The notes under the pieces were generated by a model that searched no databases, was not told where the DNA came from, and saw nothing but the letters and a program-made list of their open reading frames with translations. The translations under genes were made by a program, and so were the position numbers. 64,000 nt of DNA from Combretum micranthum. Its lineage: Eukaryota > Streptophyta > Magnoliopsida > Myrtales > Combretaceae. Numbering within the stretch: the stretch's first letter is position 1; each line of letters opens with the position of its first letter. The stretch covers positions 275,537-339,536 of the forward strand of contig JAMXBD010001575.1 in assembly GCA_024138025.1 (NCBI GenBank), written 5' to 3'. Below are positions 25,501-37,289 of the stretch, one piece after another.

Positions 25501-26056
25501 CATGTGATTGTTGTATTGAATGCATAGCATATGTATGAAAATTTAAATGAACTTGTTTGAAACCATGGTGCAAATGAAAAGGAATACCTTACTTTGTAAG
25601 CTTATACCCCTATAGATTTTATTGAAACAGGTATACTTTTTGCTCAAATCGAGGATCATGACATTAAGGAACTCATCGAAGGATGTTAAACTTTCATAAA
25701 GGTAATGGGAATATAGGATGAAGTTATTTTATAAGGTTCCTTATATGTAATATATGCTATGTTAGTGTTTTTAGAAAATTTCTAAGAAGTGTATTTATTT
25801 TTATTTGAAGACAATAGAGGGACATGCCCCTAAGAATTGTAATTTACCATGTTTATATTTTATGTTAAGTATTCTTCTTACCTTGTTACTTAATTATTAT
25901 CAATATAAATTGTGTTACTCCGATGCGTTCCCTTGGTTGTGATGTACATTTTGTACATGATATGGAAGCCTTTTGCATGACTGAGATAGTCATTCCTAAG
26001 CTTTAGTATTGTGTACGGTGGACTACCATGTTTATGGTACTTTTCGGGACGTGACA
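22586..26056 (+). mobile_element. Solo LTR C (same family as A and B, more diverged)
   Basis: This 3,471-bp solo LTR begins TGTAAACCCC and ends CGGGACGTGACA. Its flanking five-mers CTATG (22581-22585) and ATATG (26057-26061) differ at one base, consistent with an aged target duplication. A TATAAATA box (23744-23751), the AGACTAGTCT inverted motif and the terminal 'actaccatgtttatggta' block align with LTRs A and B. It is more like D than like A/B, so two subfamilies are present. It interrupts the copia 3' LTR. Confidence 0.88.
23744..23751 (+). promoter_or_regulatory. TATA box of solo LTR C
   Basis: TATAAATACCCC follows a TC-rich stretch, as in the other members of this LTR family. Confidence 0.6.
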
Positions 26057-26291
26057 ATATGTGTCTGTTTGTAATGTTGCAAGACTTAGTTGCATTAAAA
26101 CTAACATCCAGATGTTAAACATGCCTTAGGGCATGACATCCAGACATTAGCATGATCAAATGATTAATCATGTTAACTACAAATAGCAATCAGGCATTAG
26201 GGGATGGAGTCCAGAGACTAAACATTTTTCACATGATCAAAATGTTTCTAATCATGGTGCATGAAATAGCGTTTGGACACTAGAATGTAGT

Positions 26292-27104
26292 TAGAGCTAT
26301 GCATGCAGGGCAAGTTTTGAGGGTCAGCTTACATAATCCTCAAAAAAATGCAGGTTGGGCTAAAAGTTTTAGCTTGTTTATTGTGCGAGCCAAAATAGCT
26401 AGCCTACATAACCTGTAAGTTAAAGCGGGCCAACCCACTAAGGGTTGGGTTAGCCCCTGAACCTGCATTTAAAAAACATTAAAAAAAGAAAGAAAGAAAT
26501 ATAAATATTACAAAATGAGGAAACCCTAAAATGTTGCCCTCTTTCTTTCCTCCACTTCTCTCTTTTGTTATTTGATTGTTGGATGTTGATTATATAATTT
26601 TTATACGTGTTATGCTTCAAACTTTCAAATTTCTAATATTACGTTCACTATATCCTTAGTCATTTTATCATTACTTTCTTTTTTATATATTTATTAGATA
26701 TTTAGATGCTTCTATTTAAAATAAGCAACATAATATCAATTGATAATTTCCATGACGAATTTTTCCTTGCTACGTCAAAGAAAAAAATTGGAATTTATTC
26801 TAATATCTTTTTAGTTAGAATTAATCTTTTTATGTCAAGATAAAAAAAAAATTCAAAATACAAGTCTACAAATTTTCCATACACGATTATGATCTAGGTT
26901 AGTATATAGGTAATTGGTAAAATAAAAATTATATATATATTTTTACATTTAAATATTTAAAAATTTAAAATTATATTTAAATTCTTATAATTTTTTTCAA
27001 TAAAAATATTAGAGAGTTTACAGGCTAACCTATTTGACCCACTAACTTTATGGGGTGGGTTGGGCAAAAAATTTTGGCCTAAATAACCCATTTGCATAGC
27101 TTTA
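26292..27104. mobile_element. hAT-like non-autonomous element
   Basis: The left end TAGAGCTATGCA and the reverse complement of the right end TAAAGCTATGCA form a 12-bp inverted repeat with one mismatch. Internal subterminal stretches are rich in GGGTTGG and CCAACCC, as in plant hAT elements. The matching stretch of the 5' LTR near 14825 lacks this block, which confirms an insertion. The flanking eight-mers are imperfect (about 6 of 8). The interior is AT-rich with no transposase. Confidence 0.65.
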
Positions 27105-27800
27105 AGGTAGCATATAAATGTTAGTTGGGTTCATAACTTTCTATGTGCAGTTTTGTGGGTGGCATTTAAACATTAGTTTGTAGCGTCATATTGGAGGCAA
27201 TAACTAGTTTTTAGAGATCTTATAAATATGGATTGTTTCGTAAATTTAAAATTTTAAAAGAGCTTATTAATTGCTTATGAATACTTGTATTAAATCTCTT
27301 GATCCCCTTCGTGTATTGTTTGCTATTTGTTATAAAAGAGAGTAGGTAGTGCCATTGAGTGATTTGCACCAATCTAGGTTATTAAGTGTCTTTTTGTGAG
27401 TACTTGAGTTGTTCCAAGTGTGAAGGTGAGATTGTTATAAAGATACAACTCTTATGTTTGTCGTGAGTATGTTTGTGGTGATGTGTTGGAGTGCACTGCG
27501 AGCAAATTTATTTGTGATTAATAACTATTGTAAAGTCCTCTATTTAGGAAACATTTATGGACCAAAGGGACATTTATAGACTATGGAGGCTAGAGGACGG
27601 GCCGAAATATAAGTTAAACCAGGCATATTTCTTTCTTCCATATCTTTTACTTCATTGCAATTTAACTGTGGTTGTTGTTGGTTATTTATTAAATTACCTT
27701 TGTTTAGACTTAGATTTTGAAAAAGGGATAACTAGCCTTAAAAATCAATTTAAATTGCCTCCCTCCACTTTGAGTTTTATCTTAAGTGTTAGATAAAACT

Positions 27801-27949
27801 AGTGGAAACTAAAGCAACAAATATTTGATCACCGGTTCTTTACACATCAACTTTTTCTTCATTGATGTACTTAAGCAAACGCCTTCGTATGCTAAGTTCA
27901 TGAAAGAGATCCTTTTAAAGAAGAGAATGAAAACCTACTAGAAAATACT
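27801..27949. other. Short spacer between two opposite copia LTRs
   Basis: This is the DNA between the end of the plus-strand copia 3' LTR and the terminus of the minus-strand copia 3' LTR. It shows no features. Its last five bases, ATACT, are the expected target duplication of the minus-strand element, but the other end of that element is missing. Confidence 0.4.
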
Positions 27950-28818
27950 TGTTGCGGTGCCTTGGGATGGAGGGTAGGGGTGAAGGGAGGTTAATTGAAT
28001 ATTCGTCTTAAAATGCTTAAACAATAAATTTTTATGCAATAGATCAATTTAAAACTTTGATAACTATAGATATGACAATAATAGAGTACTATAAGGATTA
28101 TTAAAGAGATGGGGAAAGAAGATTCAAGCTTAGATTTAACGTAGAGTTCGACCCTCTTCCTAATATCCACCATCACCTAAATCGCCTCTAATGGAGGACT
28201 TCACACACTTTATTTATTCAAAAACACATAAGCTTAAATATAGTAGTACATAAATACAATTTTCAGGAAATAAATGATTTCCTCTCTTTTATAATACCCT
28301 TTTATAGATAACAAAAACAAGAACAGAGCACTAATTTAATTTTTCCTCTCTTTGCAAATTTTGAGAGATAATGAACAAGAGTACAAAAATAATAAGAGGA
28401 TTTCTGATTTGTTTGTTTGCAGATGAAAGCTCTTAAAAAAAACTCTTTTGAATCACCTAAGGAATGTGTATTTATAGATTTCAAAAAATTAAATGTTCGT
28501 TGGAGATAATGTCTGATAGACGACAAATATTAAATGTACGGAACGGTCATTTTATAAGCTCATTGGCTTATCGGTGTAACCTTCAATCAGCTCGCTGGTT
28601 ATAGAGATTGCACTTTAAAAAAGAAGAGTTGTGCCTTGGATCTTGTTGCACCTTAAGTTTAAACTTGTTATGCCCTCGATGAAAGCTGCGATCAAGACTG
28701 AGGCTTGTTGATTTTGCACCTGCATAATCTGCAAAGAACAATACACACAAAACACATTGATATATTGTAACATGTTATCATCTAAGTTGTTTTCATTAAT
28801 TAAGTGTAATTTAACACA
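27950..28818 (-). mobile_element. Minus-strand copia 3' LTR, distal part
   Basis: On the minus strand this is the downstream part of an LTR that starts at 40761, is broken by solo LTR D and ends with CA at 27950. Together with 40698-40761 it gives about 930 bp, matching the 941-bp LTR of the complete copia copy. A minus-strand TATAAATA box lies at 28469-28476 and is followed by a leader resembling that of the other copies ('tactcttgt'). Confidence 0.7.
28469..28476 (-). promoter_or_regulatory. TATA box of the minus-strand copia LTR
   Basis: The complement reads TATAAATA, inside the LTR and oriented toward its own internal region. Confidence 0.55.
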
Positions 28819-29397
28819 TGTAAATCCCTAGATTTTATGGTAATTATAAGTAAACGCTAAGAACCGAAAGTCTAATCGAACCTAAAGTCAACCAAGTTCT
28901 ATGTTAAGTTCAGTGAATTTAGATCTGGTAATCCTAGAAACTTAAAAGCAATAAAAATGAGATAACCTAGGAGTATAGTTCAAAATAATATAGTAAAGCT
29001 TAAAAAGATAAGAATTATGAAAATTTAATTTGTTTCAAACCCGAACAAGATCAGTTTTCAAAAACAAGGTAAAATAGGGTCTAGACATACGAAAAGGTAA
29101 AAATATTTTGATAACACCATTAGACTCGTAAAAATATGAGGATTCCAAAAATATCAGTTTTAGGATTTTTCAGCTTAAAAAATATCATATAGAGCTCATT
29201 TACGCGTATTTTCCTCAATAAGGTACTTTATTTATCTAGTTTACTATTTATTTACTATTTACTGCTATTCATCTATCCCTACTTTTTCTTACTACCTATT
29301 CTTACAATCTATACACTTACTTCTTATAATTTTCTTTTTTCATAAAAATTCTACACCACATATTACTAAACTTCTCTTACATTTCTTTACTTTTAAT

Positions 29398-29889
29398 CAA
29401 TGTTGTCAGAATCGGACCAAGGTTTGACCCAAACAAGCTAAGGGGTTAGGGTAAAGGGGTCGAATCGGATTCAACTAGGAGTCGAATCGGGATCATAAAA
29501 AAGTAAAAATAAAGGAATAATTTAATTATGAAAGACCAATATATACATTACTCAATTAAATCTATATTTGGATCAAATTCATCAATTAATTATTAAAGAA
29601 ACATGATATAATGATTACATTTTATAAATTTATAATAAAGTATGAATAAATATTTAAATTTCTAGTTTTTAATTTATTTTAATTTTGTCTTTTACGGTTC
29701 AGGTCAATCGGTTCAACCCCTCTAGTTTCCCAGTTCAACTTAGTTTGATCGCCCAGATCGATCGGGTCAATCTGAGTCTCATCAGTTTAACTCAAAAACG
29801 AATCATAGGCGAGACCCGGCCTGGGTTTAATGTTGATTCTAGTCAAACAAGGTTGAACCGACTGGCTCAGGGCGGTTTTGACTACAATG
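29398..29889. mobile_element. hAT-like MITE in solo LTR D
   Basis: This 492-bp element is flanked by a perfect 8-bp target duplication CTTTTAAT (29390-29397 and 29890-29897), the length typical of hAT. The ends CAATGTTGTCAGAATCGG and (complement) CATTGTAGTCAAAACCGC form an imperfect terminal inverted repeat starting with CA, also typical of hAT. The corresponding stretch of solo LTR C near 23610 lacks it. No transposase is present, and the reading frame at 29685-30005 that crosses its right end is not a gene. Confidence 0.82.
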
Positions 29890-30022
29890 CTTTTAATTAT
29901 CAAAATAATTTTTTCTCTTCTCTCTCCTCCATTTGTACCGCAGGCCACTTTTTTCTCTCTATCTCTCTATTTTTTTTTCTTTTTCAATTTATTTTATTAC
30001 AATAATTTCCCTCACATTTATA

Positions 30023-30030
30023 TATAAATA
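30023..30030 (+). promoter_or_regulatory. TATA box of solo LTR D
   Basis: TATAAATACGCC lies at the position equivalent to that in LTRs A-C, shortly before the copia insertion. Confidence 0.55.
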
Positions 30031-30280
30031 CGCCATCTTCTTCCATTTCTTTCACACGTCTCATTTACTGCCAAAACTCTCCTAAAATCATTCCATACTT
30101 CCAACATTCCTTTCCAACTCTCTCTTCTTCTTGCATCCTCATATAACTCTAAATAAAAGTTCTCAAAATATTTTTCATATTCATTTAAATATAACATGAC
30201 CATAGTGCATGTTTTCTAAACCCATGGGAGTTATGAAAGCAATAATAGGTTCATGTCTTGTTCTTATTCATGCTTAAACA

Positions 30281-31221
30281 TGTTGAATCAAATCAAAGCT
30301 CAATTTTGATGACACAAATATTATAAAGTTTAATTTTTGTTGAATCCTTGAATAATACAAAGTATATATATGATATATTCATTTGAATAAATGGTTGCAT
30401 GGTATTTTAACAAAATGTTAATGCAGACGTTACCGTCCAAATGCTGCAAGACTAGTGTCTGGACACTATTAAGTTTTATTTGTGCTGAGAAATTGTGTGT
30501 GCCATTTTTGTTACAACTGGTTAGATGACTACCGGTCGAACAATAATGCTTAGCATCTGACCGATATACATTTTGCCTGCAGGTCTTCAGGTATGGTCCG
30601 GATGCTAAGGAGGACACCACATATCGTTCGGATAGTAATGCCCATAAATATAGTGGTTGCAGCATTTATTGCACACGAAATTTATGGTTTCAAGGCTCAA
30701 CGAGCAAGTCAATTGAGAAGCCTATTTATACATAATTTTTGGTAGATGAAGAACAATTGTTGAGCTTATAATTTGCTACCAAACTCTTGTACTCTCTCAT
30801 ATTATTGAATTTGGCATTATGTCTTGATTTTGTTCAAATTAAGAGTGACAAAAGTGAGGAATACTCTTGAGTGTTATTTGCAAGATTGTAAAAGAGTATT
30901 ACTCAAGTGATTTTATCAAGATTTGTTGGTTGTGTGTAGCTCATTTGAGTATTGATCATTTTGTGATTAATAAAGAGTGTGAAGACCTCCCTGGGAGGCA
31001 TTGGTGTGATTGTGGAGATTAGGAAGGGGGCCAAACTCCACGTTAAAATCCTGGGCTTGTTTCTCTTTACCTTCCTCTCTTTATTTATTGCATTACATAT
31101 TGTGAATTTGGTTGATTGTGTTTGGTTGGTTAATCCTCAATTTTCATTATTGAAAAGAATTGCATAAATATTCACTTTACCCCCACTTGAGTATTTTACC
31201 TAAGGTATTAGGTGATTTTCA
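30281..31221 (+). repeat. 5' LTR of complete copia element
   Basis: This 941-bp LTR starts TGTTGAATCAAATC and ends GGTGATTTTCA. It matches 37290-38257 throughout. It carries the 'gtgtctggacactat' type motif near 30456 that is common to the copia LTRs in this window. Confidence 0.95.
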
Positions 31222-31223
31222 TT

Positions 31224-31235
31224 TGGTATCAGAGC
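31224..31235 (+). other. Primer binding site (initiator tRNA-Met)
   Basis: TGGTATCAGAGC is a perfect copia-type PBS, two bases after the 5' LTR. Confidence 0.95.
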
Positions 31236-31379
31236 AAGGTCTCTAATTTCTTATGCTTAATTATATTTAGAGTAAAGATCATAGCATCTAATGCACTAGG
31301 ATTTCTAGAAGGATAAGTTATTAATAGGCCACCACTTTTAAATGGGGGAAACTATCCCTATTGAAAGTGTAGAATGAAA

Positions 31380-32975
31380 ATCTTCTTGAAAGTTCAAAAT
31401 AAATTAATTTAGAATGTTATGGAAAAAGGTCCTTTTAAGGTTGAAGGAAAAGAAGAAGGAGAATATAATGATGAAGATTGGAAAAGACTAAATTTAAATG
31501 CGATAGCTATGAATATCTTACATTGTGGATTGAATGAAAGTGATTTTAATAGAATTTGAACATGTAAATCCGCAAAAGAAATATGGGATGAGTTGGAAAA
31601 ACCTATGAAGAAATATCTATAGTAAGGGACACTAAAATAAGTCTTTTTTTGGGGTCAAATTTGAAAATTTTAAGGTGCAACCAAATGAAACCATAGATGA
31701 GATGCATAATAGGTTCATAAATATTATAAATCCCTTGAGTGTGCTTGGAAAGAACTTCGCTAATGTGGAAATCAACTCCAAACCTCTTAGGTCTTTATCA
31801 AAGGATTGGGAAGCCAAAAGAACTGTAATTGAGGAGGTAAGAGATCTAAACACAATGAGTAAAGAGGAGTTTCTTGGCACCCTTAAGACTCATAAATTAA
31901 TCAAGAAGCAAGGAGATGAGTCAAACAAGAAAACCATTACTTTAAAAGCTACAAACATTGACTCAAGTTCTGATGAGGATGACGATGAGGACGAGCTTGC
32001 ATTCATGGCTAAAAAGTTTAGAAAATTCATGAAGTTTAACAATAAACTAAAGAAAAATGATGATGAAGGAAGCTCCTCAAGGTATAAAAAGGAGAGAAAA
32101 GAAGTACTCACATGCTTCAAATGTCATAAACCGGGGCACATCCAACAATATTACCCTTTGCTCAAGAAAGCATCTAGAGGACCCACGAAGGAAGCTCTAA
32201 TTGCTACTTAGAGTGATGAAGACACTGGTGAATCGGATGAACTTGTATGTTTCATGGCACATGATGATGAGGTAAGTGACTCTTCCAAAATTTCTTATGA
32301 TGAGCTTGTCATATATGATGATTTATGCAAATAAATGATAAATATGCAAAAGAAAAATAAAGCTTTGAAAGAAATGATGATAGGTATTGGAAATGAACTT
32401 GATGATCTTAAGTATGAATACAATAAACTTGAAACTAAGATTAATAAACTAGATGAGGATAATGAATTCTTGAGGTATGAAAATGGTAAGCTAAGGAATG
32501 AAAATGAAAATTTATGCAAATGTCATAAAGCATTGAGTATTGAGATAGGAAAATTAAAAATCCCAAGTCAAAAGGAAAATGATTTTTGTGATGATAAACT
32601 CATGCATGAACTAGAATAACTCAAAATAGAAAATGCCATATTAAAATCTAGCTTAAATGAATCAAAAGAAACAATGGCAAAATTTGTATAAGGAGAAAAG
32701 AATCTACAAACTATACTAGGACAACAAAGATACACACTAGACAAACATGGAATTGGGTATAAGGGAAGAAATAAAGATAAGACACACAAAAGTTACTTTG
32801 TGAAACCAACAAATAGAACATGTAACTATTGTAGAAAATTTGGACATATGGCACATAAATACCATATTAGAAATGATGTACAAAAAGGAAAGCTAGTTTG
32901 GGTCCCTAAGAGACAAGCTTACAATACAACTAACCCCAATGGACCCAAACTTATGTGGGTACCAAAGCAATAACT
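31380..32975 (+). pseudogene. gag: Copia gag (capsid/nucleocapsid), broken
   Basis: This region encoded the particle-forming Gag. The N-terminal capsid part (31380-31674) is frame-broken. An open stretch of 178 codons (31675-32211) has the end of the capsid domain, an acidic run (residues ~97-107) and a zinc knuckle CFKCHKPGH (residues 147-155) whose fourth ligand is Tyr instead of Cys. After a stop at 32209-32211 comes a Lys/Glu-rich coiled-coil segment (32335-32619). A second knuckle follows, CNYCRKFGH near 32824, again with Tyr in place of the last Cys. The region closes with the basic 'GPKLMWVPKQ' (near 32941-32970). Both knuckles are therefore defective. Confidence 0.85.
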
Positions 32976-32984
32976 CATTTCTTT

Positions 32985-33297
32985 GTAGGAATTCATAAGA
33001 AGCAATAACAAGTGCTATTTGGATAGTGGAAGCCAAAGACATATGACCGGGGACGCATCCAAATTCACATCTCTAATTTTGAAAGATCAAGAAAATGTTA
33101 CTTTTAGAGATAATCGTAAATCAACCATACTTAGTGAAGGTAACATTCTCATCAACAAAGATCTTCTTATTAAGAATGTCTTATTGGTTGATCATTTAAA
33201 ACACAACTCACTTAGTATTAGTCAACTATGTGATAATGGTTTCAAAGTAACATTTTGTGCCAATAAATATTCTATTGAAAAAATTGGCAATTATTAA
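32985..33297 (+). pseudogene. Copia aspartic protease region
   Basis: The motif LDSGSQRHMTGD (from 33016) is the Ty1/copia protease active site, Asp-Ser-Gly, with Ser where most relatives have Cys at the fourth position. Downstream text (VLLVDHLKHNSLSISQLCDNG) matches the conserved end of the domain, which comes just before the integrase zinc-binding region. In an active element the enzyme cuts the Gag-Pol polyprotein in the virus-like particle. The frame is open for 92 codons but stops at 33295-33297, so no full polyprotein can be made. Confidence 0.8.
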
Positions 33298-34345
33298 GTT
33301 TGTTTTGAGGGATATAGACATAGAAATATTTATAAAATCAATTTAGATGACTTCAATACCTCAAATGAAACATGTCTATATTCTCAAGGTGATGATAGTT
33401 GGATGTGGCACAAAAAATTAGGGTATGCTAGTATGAATACTATTTCTAAACTTATCAAAAAGAATCTTATCAAAAGGAATACTAAAATTAAATTTTCAAA
33501 AAGACAAGGTTTGCAATGCATGCCAACAAGGAAAGCAAATAAAAAGTTCTTTTAAATCTAAAGATGTTATTTCTACTTCTAAGCCACTTGAACTATTGCA
33601 TATGGACTTATTTGAACGTACTCAAACCTTGAACTTGGGTGGAAAGAAATACCTTGGTAATTGTTGATGATTTCACAAGATACACATGGACTTTCTTTCT
33701 TGCATCTCAAGACGAAACAAATAATGTCTTTTTTAGATATTGCAAGAAAGTTCAAAATGAAAAAGGTCTTAACATTATGACTATTCGAAGTGACCATGAG
33801 AGAGAATTTGAAAATCATGAAATGAATAATTTTTGTGATAAATTTGGAATTGAACACACCCTTTTCGTACTTGGAACACCACAACAAAATGGGGTTGCAA
33901 AAAAAAAAAAAATAGACGTTTGATTAAAATGGCTAGAACAATTTTATGTGAAAACTCCCTACCTAAATATTTATGGGCCGAAGCTGTTAATACCGCTTGC
34001 TAATAGGGTGTTCATTAGACCTATTCTTAAGAAAACCCTCATGAGCTTTGGAAAGGTAAAAGACCTAACATGTCATACTTTCATTCATTTGGCACAAAAT
34101 GTTATATTTTAAATAGTGAAAAAGATCAACTAACCAAATTTGATGCAAAAAATGATGAAGGTGTTTTTCTTGGCTATTCTCTTACTAGTAAAGCTTATAG
34201 AGTATTTAATAAAAGAACTTTATTTGTGGAAGAATCTATTCATGTAGTTTTTGATGATTCTCTTACTCATGTATACTCTATTGATGACATGAATGATGTA
34301 TGTGCTAACTTACACAAATTTTCACTCGAAAATGAATATTAAAGA
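33298..34345 (+). pseudogene. Copia integrase, catalytic Glu lost
   Basis: The zinc-binding HHCC region is seen as WHKKLGYAS (33406-33432) and CNACQQGKQ (near 33513). The catalytic core has LLHMDLF (33594-33614) and RSDHE (33789-33803) with the first two Asp residues. The third residue of the DDE triad should lie in NGVxERKNR. Here it reads NGVAKKKK inside a run of adenines (33898-33911), so the Glu is gone and the frame is disturbed. The C-terminal region (34070-34342) keeps the HSFGTKCY and GVFLGYS motifs of copia integrases. An integrase lacking this Glu could not join strands. Confidence 0.85.
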
Positions 34346-34499
34346 AACTTCAAAACAAATGGATGTATGTAGAAATGATGACTTAAATGAACAAACAAAT
34401 CATGATCTTCCCAAGGAGTAGGAATATGCAAGATCACATTCTAAGGAACTAATCATTGGTGAACCATCTAATAGAGTACAAACAAGATCATCTTTAAGA

Positions 34500-35300
34500 A
34501 ATATGAGTAATCTTGTCTTCTTATCCTAAATCGAACCCAAGAATATAAATGAAGCTTTGAAAGACATCTTTTGGATACAAGCTATGCAAGAAAAACTAAA
34601 TCAATTCACTAGGAATAAAGTTTGGGATTTAGTATCTAGACTTAGTGATAGACTAGTTATTGGAACAGAATGGGTTTATAGAAATAAACTTGATGAAACA
34701 AGAATAGTAACTAGGAACAAAGCTAGATTAGTGACTAAAGTTTATAATCAAGAAGAAAGAATTCATTTTGATGATACTTTTGCTCCGGTTGCTAGAATAG
34801 AAGCCATTAGAATACCTTTGGCATTTACGGCTTTTAAGAACTTTATACTTTTTCAAATGGATGTCAAAAATGCCTTCTTGAATGGCTTTATCAAAGAAAA
34901 AGTATATGTAGAGCAACCACCAGGCTTTGAAGATAATGAATTCCTCGATCATGTTTACAAGCTAAACAAAGCTCTTTATGGATTTAAGTAAGCGCTTAGA
35001 GCTTGGTATGAAAGACTTAGTAGCTTCTTATTGAACAAAGGTTTCTCTAGAGGAAAAATTGATGCAACACGTTTTATAAAAACTCACAAATCAAATACAT
35101 CAATTGTGCAAATTTATATGGATGATATCGTGTTTGGAGCTACTAGTATGAATCTTGTAATGAATTTATCGATTCTATGAAAAGTGAGTTTGAAATGAAC
35201 ACGATGGGGGGAACTAAATTATTTTCTTGGTCTCTAAGTAAAACAAACCGAAAATGGCACTTTCATTAATCAATCTAAATATATGGAAGAACTCCTAAGA
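34500..35300 (+). pseudogene. Copia reverse transcriptase, broken
   Basis: RT would copy the element RNA into DNA. Visible landmarks are W(V/I)[10 protein letters not shown] (34572-34602), [12 protein letters not shown], the core [12 protein letters not shown] (34852-34887) with the first catalytic Asp, and QPPGFED. The YMDD catalytic box is at 35115-35126, followed by IVFGATS. A stop at 34989-34991 splits the domain where relatives have Gln (GLKQAxRAWY); CAA to TAA is a single C-to-T change. A further frameshift lies near 35150-35215. Confidence 0.85.
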
Positions 35301-36065
35301 GAATTTAAAATGGAAAATTGCAAAACCAAGTCCACACCTATGAGCACAAACATAAAACTTGATAAAGATGAAAGAGGCAAAAATGTGTGTGAAAAATTAT
35401 ATAAAGGCATGATAGGTAGCTTGTTGTATCTAACTGTATCAAGACCCAATATTATGTTTTCAGTATGTATATATGCACGATTCCAATCTTACCTAAAAGA
35501 ATCTCACTCGAACGTGGTAAAACGTATTTTCAAGTATCTTGCGGGCACTATTGAAATTGGATTATGTTATCCAAAGTCTACTTCCTTTAATCTTGTTGGA
35601 TACTCTAATGCCAACTTTGCTGGGTGCAAAGTTGATCGGAAAAGTACAAGTGGGACATGTCACTATCTTGGCAACTCATTAATCTCTTGGCACTCAAAGA
35701 AACAAAACTTGGTTGCATTCTCAACTACCGAAGCTGAATATGTGGCAACCGGCAGTTGTTGTGCCTAAGATTTGTGGATGAAACAAACTTTAGAAGATTT
35801 TGGACTAAAATATAATAATATCCTAATTCGTTGTGACAACACTAGCACCATATATGTAACAAAAAACCTGATCCAATACTTAAGGACTAAACATATTGAT
35901 GTCAGACACCATTTCATCAGAGATCATGTTTTAAATAATAATATTAGTCTAGAATTTGTTGACATAAATAATCAAATTGTTGATATCTTTACAAAACCCT
36001 TGAGTGAGAATCGATTTTACACTTTATGTAAAGAATTAGACATGATCATGCAAAATGAGTGCTAG
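35283..36065 (+). pseudogene. Copia RNase H, catalytic Asp changed
   Basis: RNase H removes the RNA strand during reverse transcription. The plus-strand reading has GMIGSLLYLT, AGCKVDRKSTSGTC, LISWHSKKQN and STTEAEYVA, all copia RNase H landmarks. The usual YSDADFAG here reads YSNANFAG, so both Asp codons are GAT to AAT. A stop at 35766-35768 (Gln codon in relatives) splits the domain. The second half (35772-36065) keeps CDNTS, KHIDVRHHFIRD and VDIFTKPL. This is the last coding part of the element. Confidence 0.85.
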
Positions 36066-37274
36066 ATATCATTGTACCAAGATAGTGTTTTTAAGCTAAA
36101 TGAGCTATCCTTTACTCAGAGCATAAAACTACCTTCATGCATGGTTTGTAGTATACCTCAATCATATGAATCTTTGTGTTGCTTTCAAAATTACAATGCC
36201 CTGTCTTTGGAATGTTGTTTTCATCATTACTGACATATATGCACTTTTTCGATTCAACTCTAAGTCTCACTCTTTCTACGTGTCATCCCATCTTATCTTC
36301 TCTTTTCCAATCACGCCATTATCCTCTAACACCATTGCCATCTCTCATGTACCTCTCTCTCTCCCTCCCTCTCTTCCCCCCTCCCCCCCTCTTCAATCTA
36401 AGCATCTCTCTGTAAGTTGCTGTTTGCAACATACCAGTCGTACAGCATCTGACTGTTACAATGCTACTTGTTTTTGTTGCAGATGACCTACCATTCAAAC
36501 GTAACATCTGTAGCGTCTGATCGGTAAGTCAAAATACAGTACCCTTTAAACCCGATTTTTTCTCTCTCTTAACCCATTTGGTCTCTTTTTATTCTCCCTT
36601 CTCTATTTGTCTGACCCCGAGCCAACCTTCCCCCCTCCCCCACGTCACCTTTCCCCTATCCCACTCTCCTCTCTCTCTTCCTCACTATCTTCCTCATCCC
36701 GCCCCTACCTTCCCGATCTGCCTACCCTACCACCCTCCTTGTCCTCTACATCTTTGTCCTTTTGTTGCCATAGCCTCTTCCTGGCCGCATGGTGCATGAA
36801 CTAAACGTTTTCAGAACGACAATTTGAGCGTTTCCTATGAAGCTCATCTCTTTCCTTCTGATCTTGACAGCTTCTTTCAGCACTTCTACAGCATTCATCC
36901 TCATCCTCCACCACATGCTGATGCCTAATTTCTCTAAGTTTCCTTTTTGATTGTCTATCTTGGCTTTTGGCAATTTTATGTGTATTTTGGATCTTCTGTT
37001 GGCTTTATATGTTTTGAATTGGCTAACTTGCCTTCTTTTTTATGCATGCTTTTCTATGATTGTTCCTTGTTTGTTTCTTATGCTTCTTATTTATTTCTTA
37101 GCTCATATCTATCCAATTCTATATGCTATTGCTTTTTGATGAGGCAAAAGGGGGAGGAAATATCTGAATTCTTTTACACTCAAATTCTTCTTTATCTGGA
37201 TGCCTAACTCAGGGGGAACATCTAAGATATGGGGAGAAATTCATCAAGTTAAACTTTACAATATTTGTCTTCAT
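36066..37274 (+). other. Non-coding 3' region of the copia element
   Basis: About 1.2 kb lies between RNase H and the PPT. It contains CT-rich tracts (36340-36400 and 36600-36790) and copies of the U3-type 'gcatctgac' motif near 36436-36520. Several short pyrimidine-coded frames exist, but none has membrane or coat motifs. Sireviruses can carry an envelope-like ORF here; I see no support for one. Confidence 0.6.
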
Positions 37275-37289
37275 AAAAAAGAGGGAGAT
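37275..37289 (+). other. Polypurine tract of copia element
   Basis: AAAAAAGAGGGAGAT lies immediately before the 3' LTR and is the expected plus-strand primer. Confidence 0.9.

Larger units (their letters stand above)
22431..27800 (+). mobile_element. 3' LTR of copia deletion derivative, carrying two insertions
   Basis: The LTR starts near TGTTGTGTTGAGTGGG (22431-22436; the exact base is uncertain). It resumes after solo LTR C at 26057 and after a hAT-like element at 27105. It ends near 27800 in a stretch equivalent to the 5' LTR end (GTGTTAGATA). TATAAAAG at 27331-27338 is the likely promoter, with the counterpart TATAAGAG at 15398 in the 5' LTR. Removing insertions leaves about 1.1 kb, close to other copies of this family. 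Confidence 0.6.

Noticed and set aside
25271..25530. Open frames on both strands in solo LTR C
   Set aside because: Both are shorter than 80 codons, lie wholly within the LTR, overlap each other and have no counterpart in LTRs A, B or D.
29685..30005. Open frame of 106 codons
   Set aside because: It begins in the hAT-like MITE and ends in solo LTR D, so it is a chance fusion across a transposon border.
36166..36800. Short frames after copia RNase H as an envelope-like gene
   Set aside because: The frames come from CT-rich tracts, overlap each other in all frames, and show no signal peptide or plausible transmembrane and coiled-coil order.
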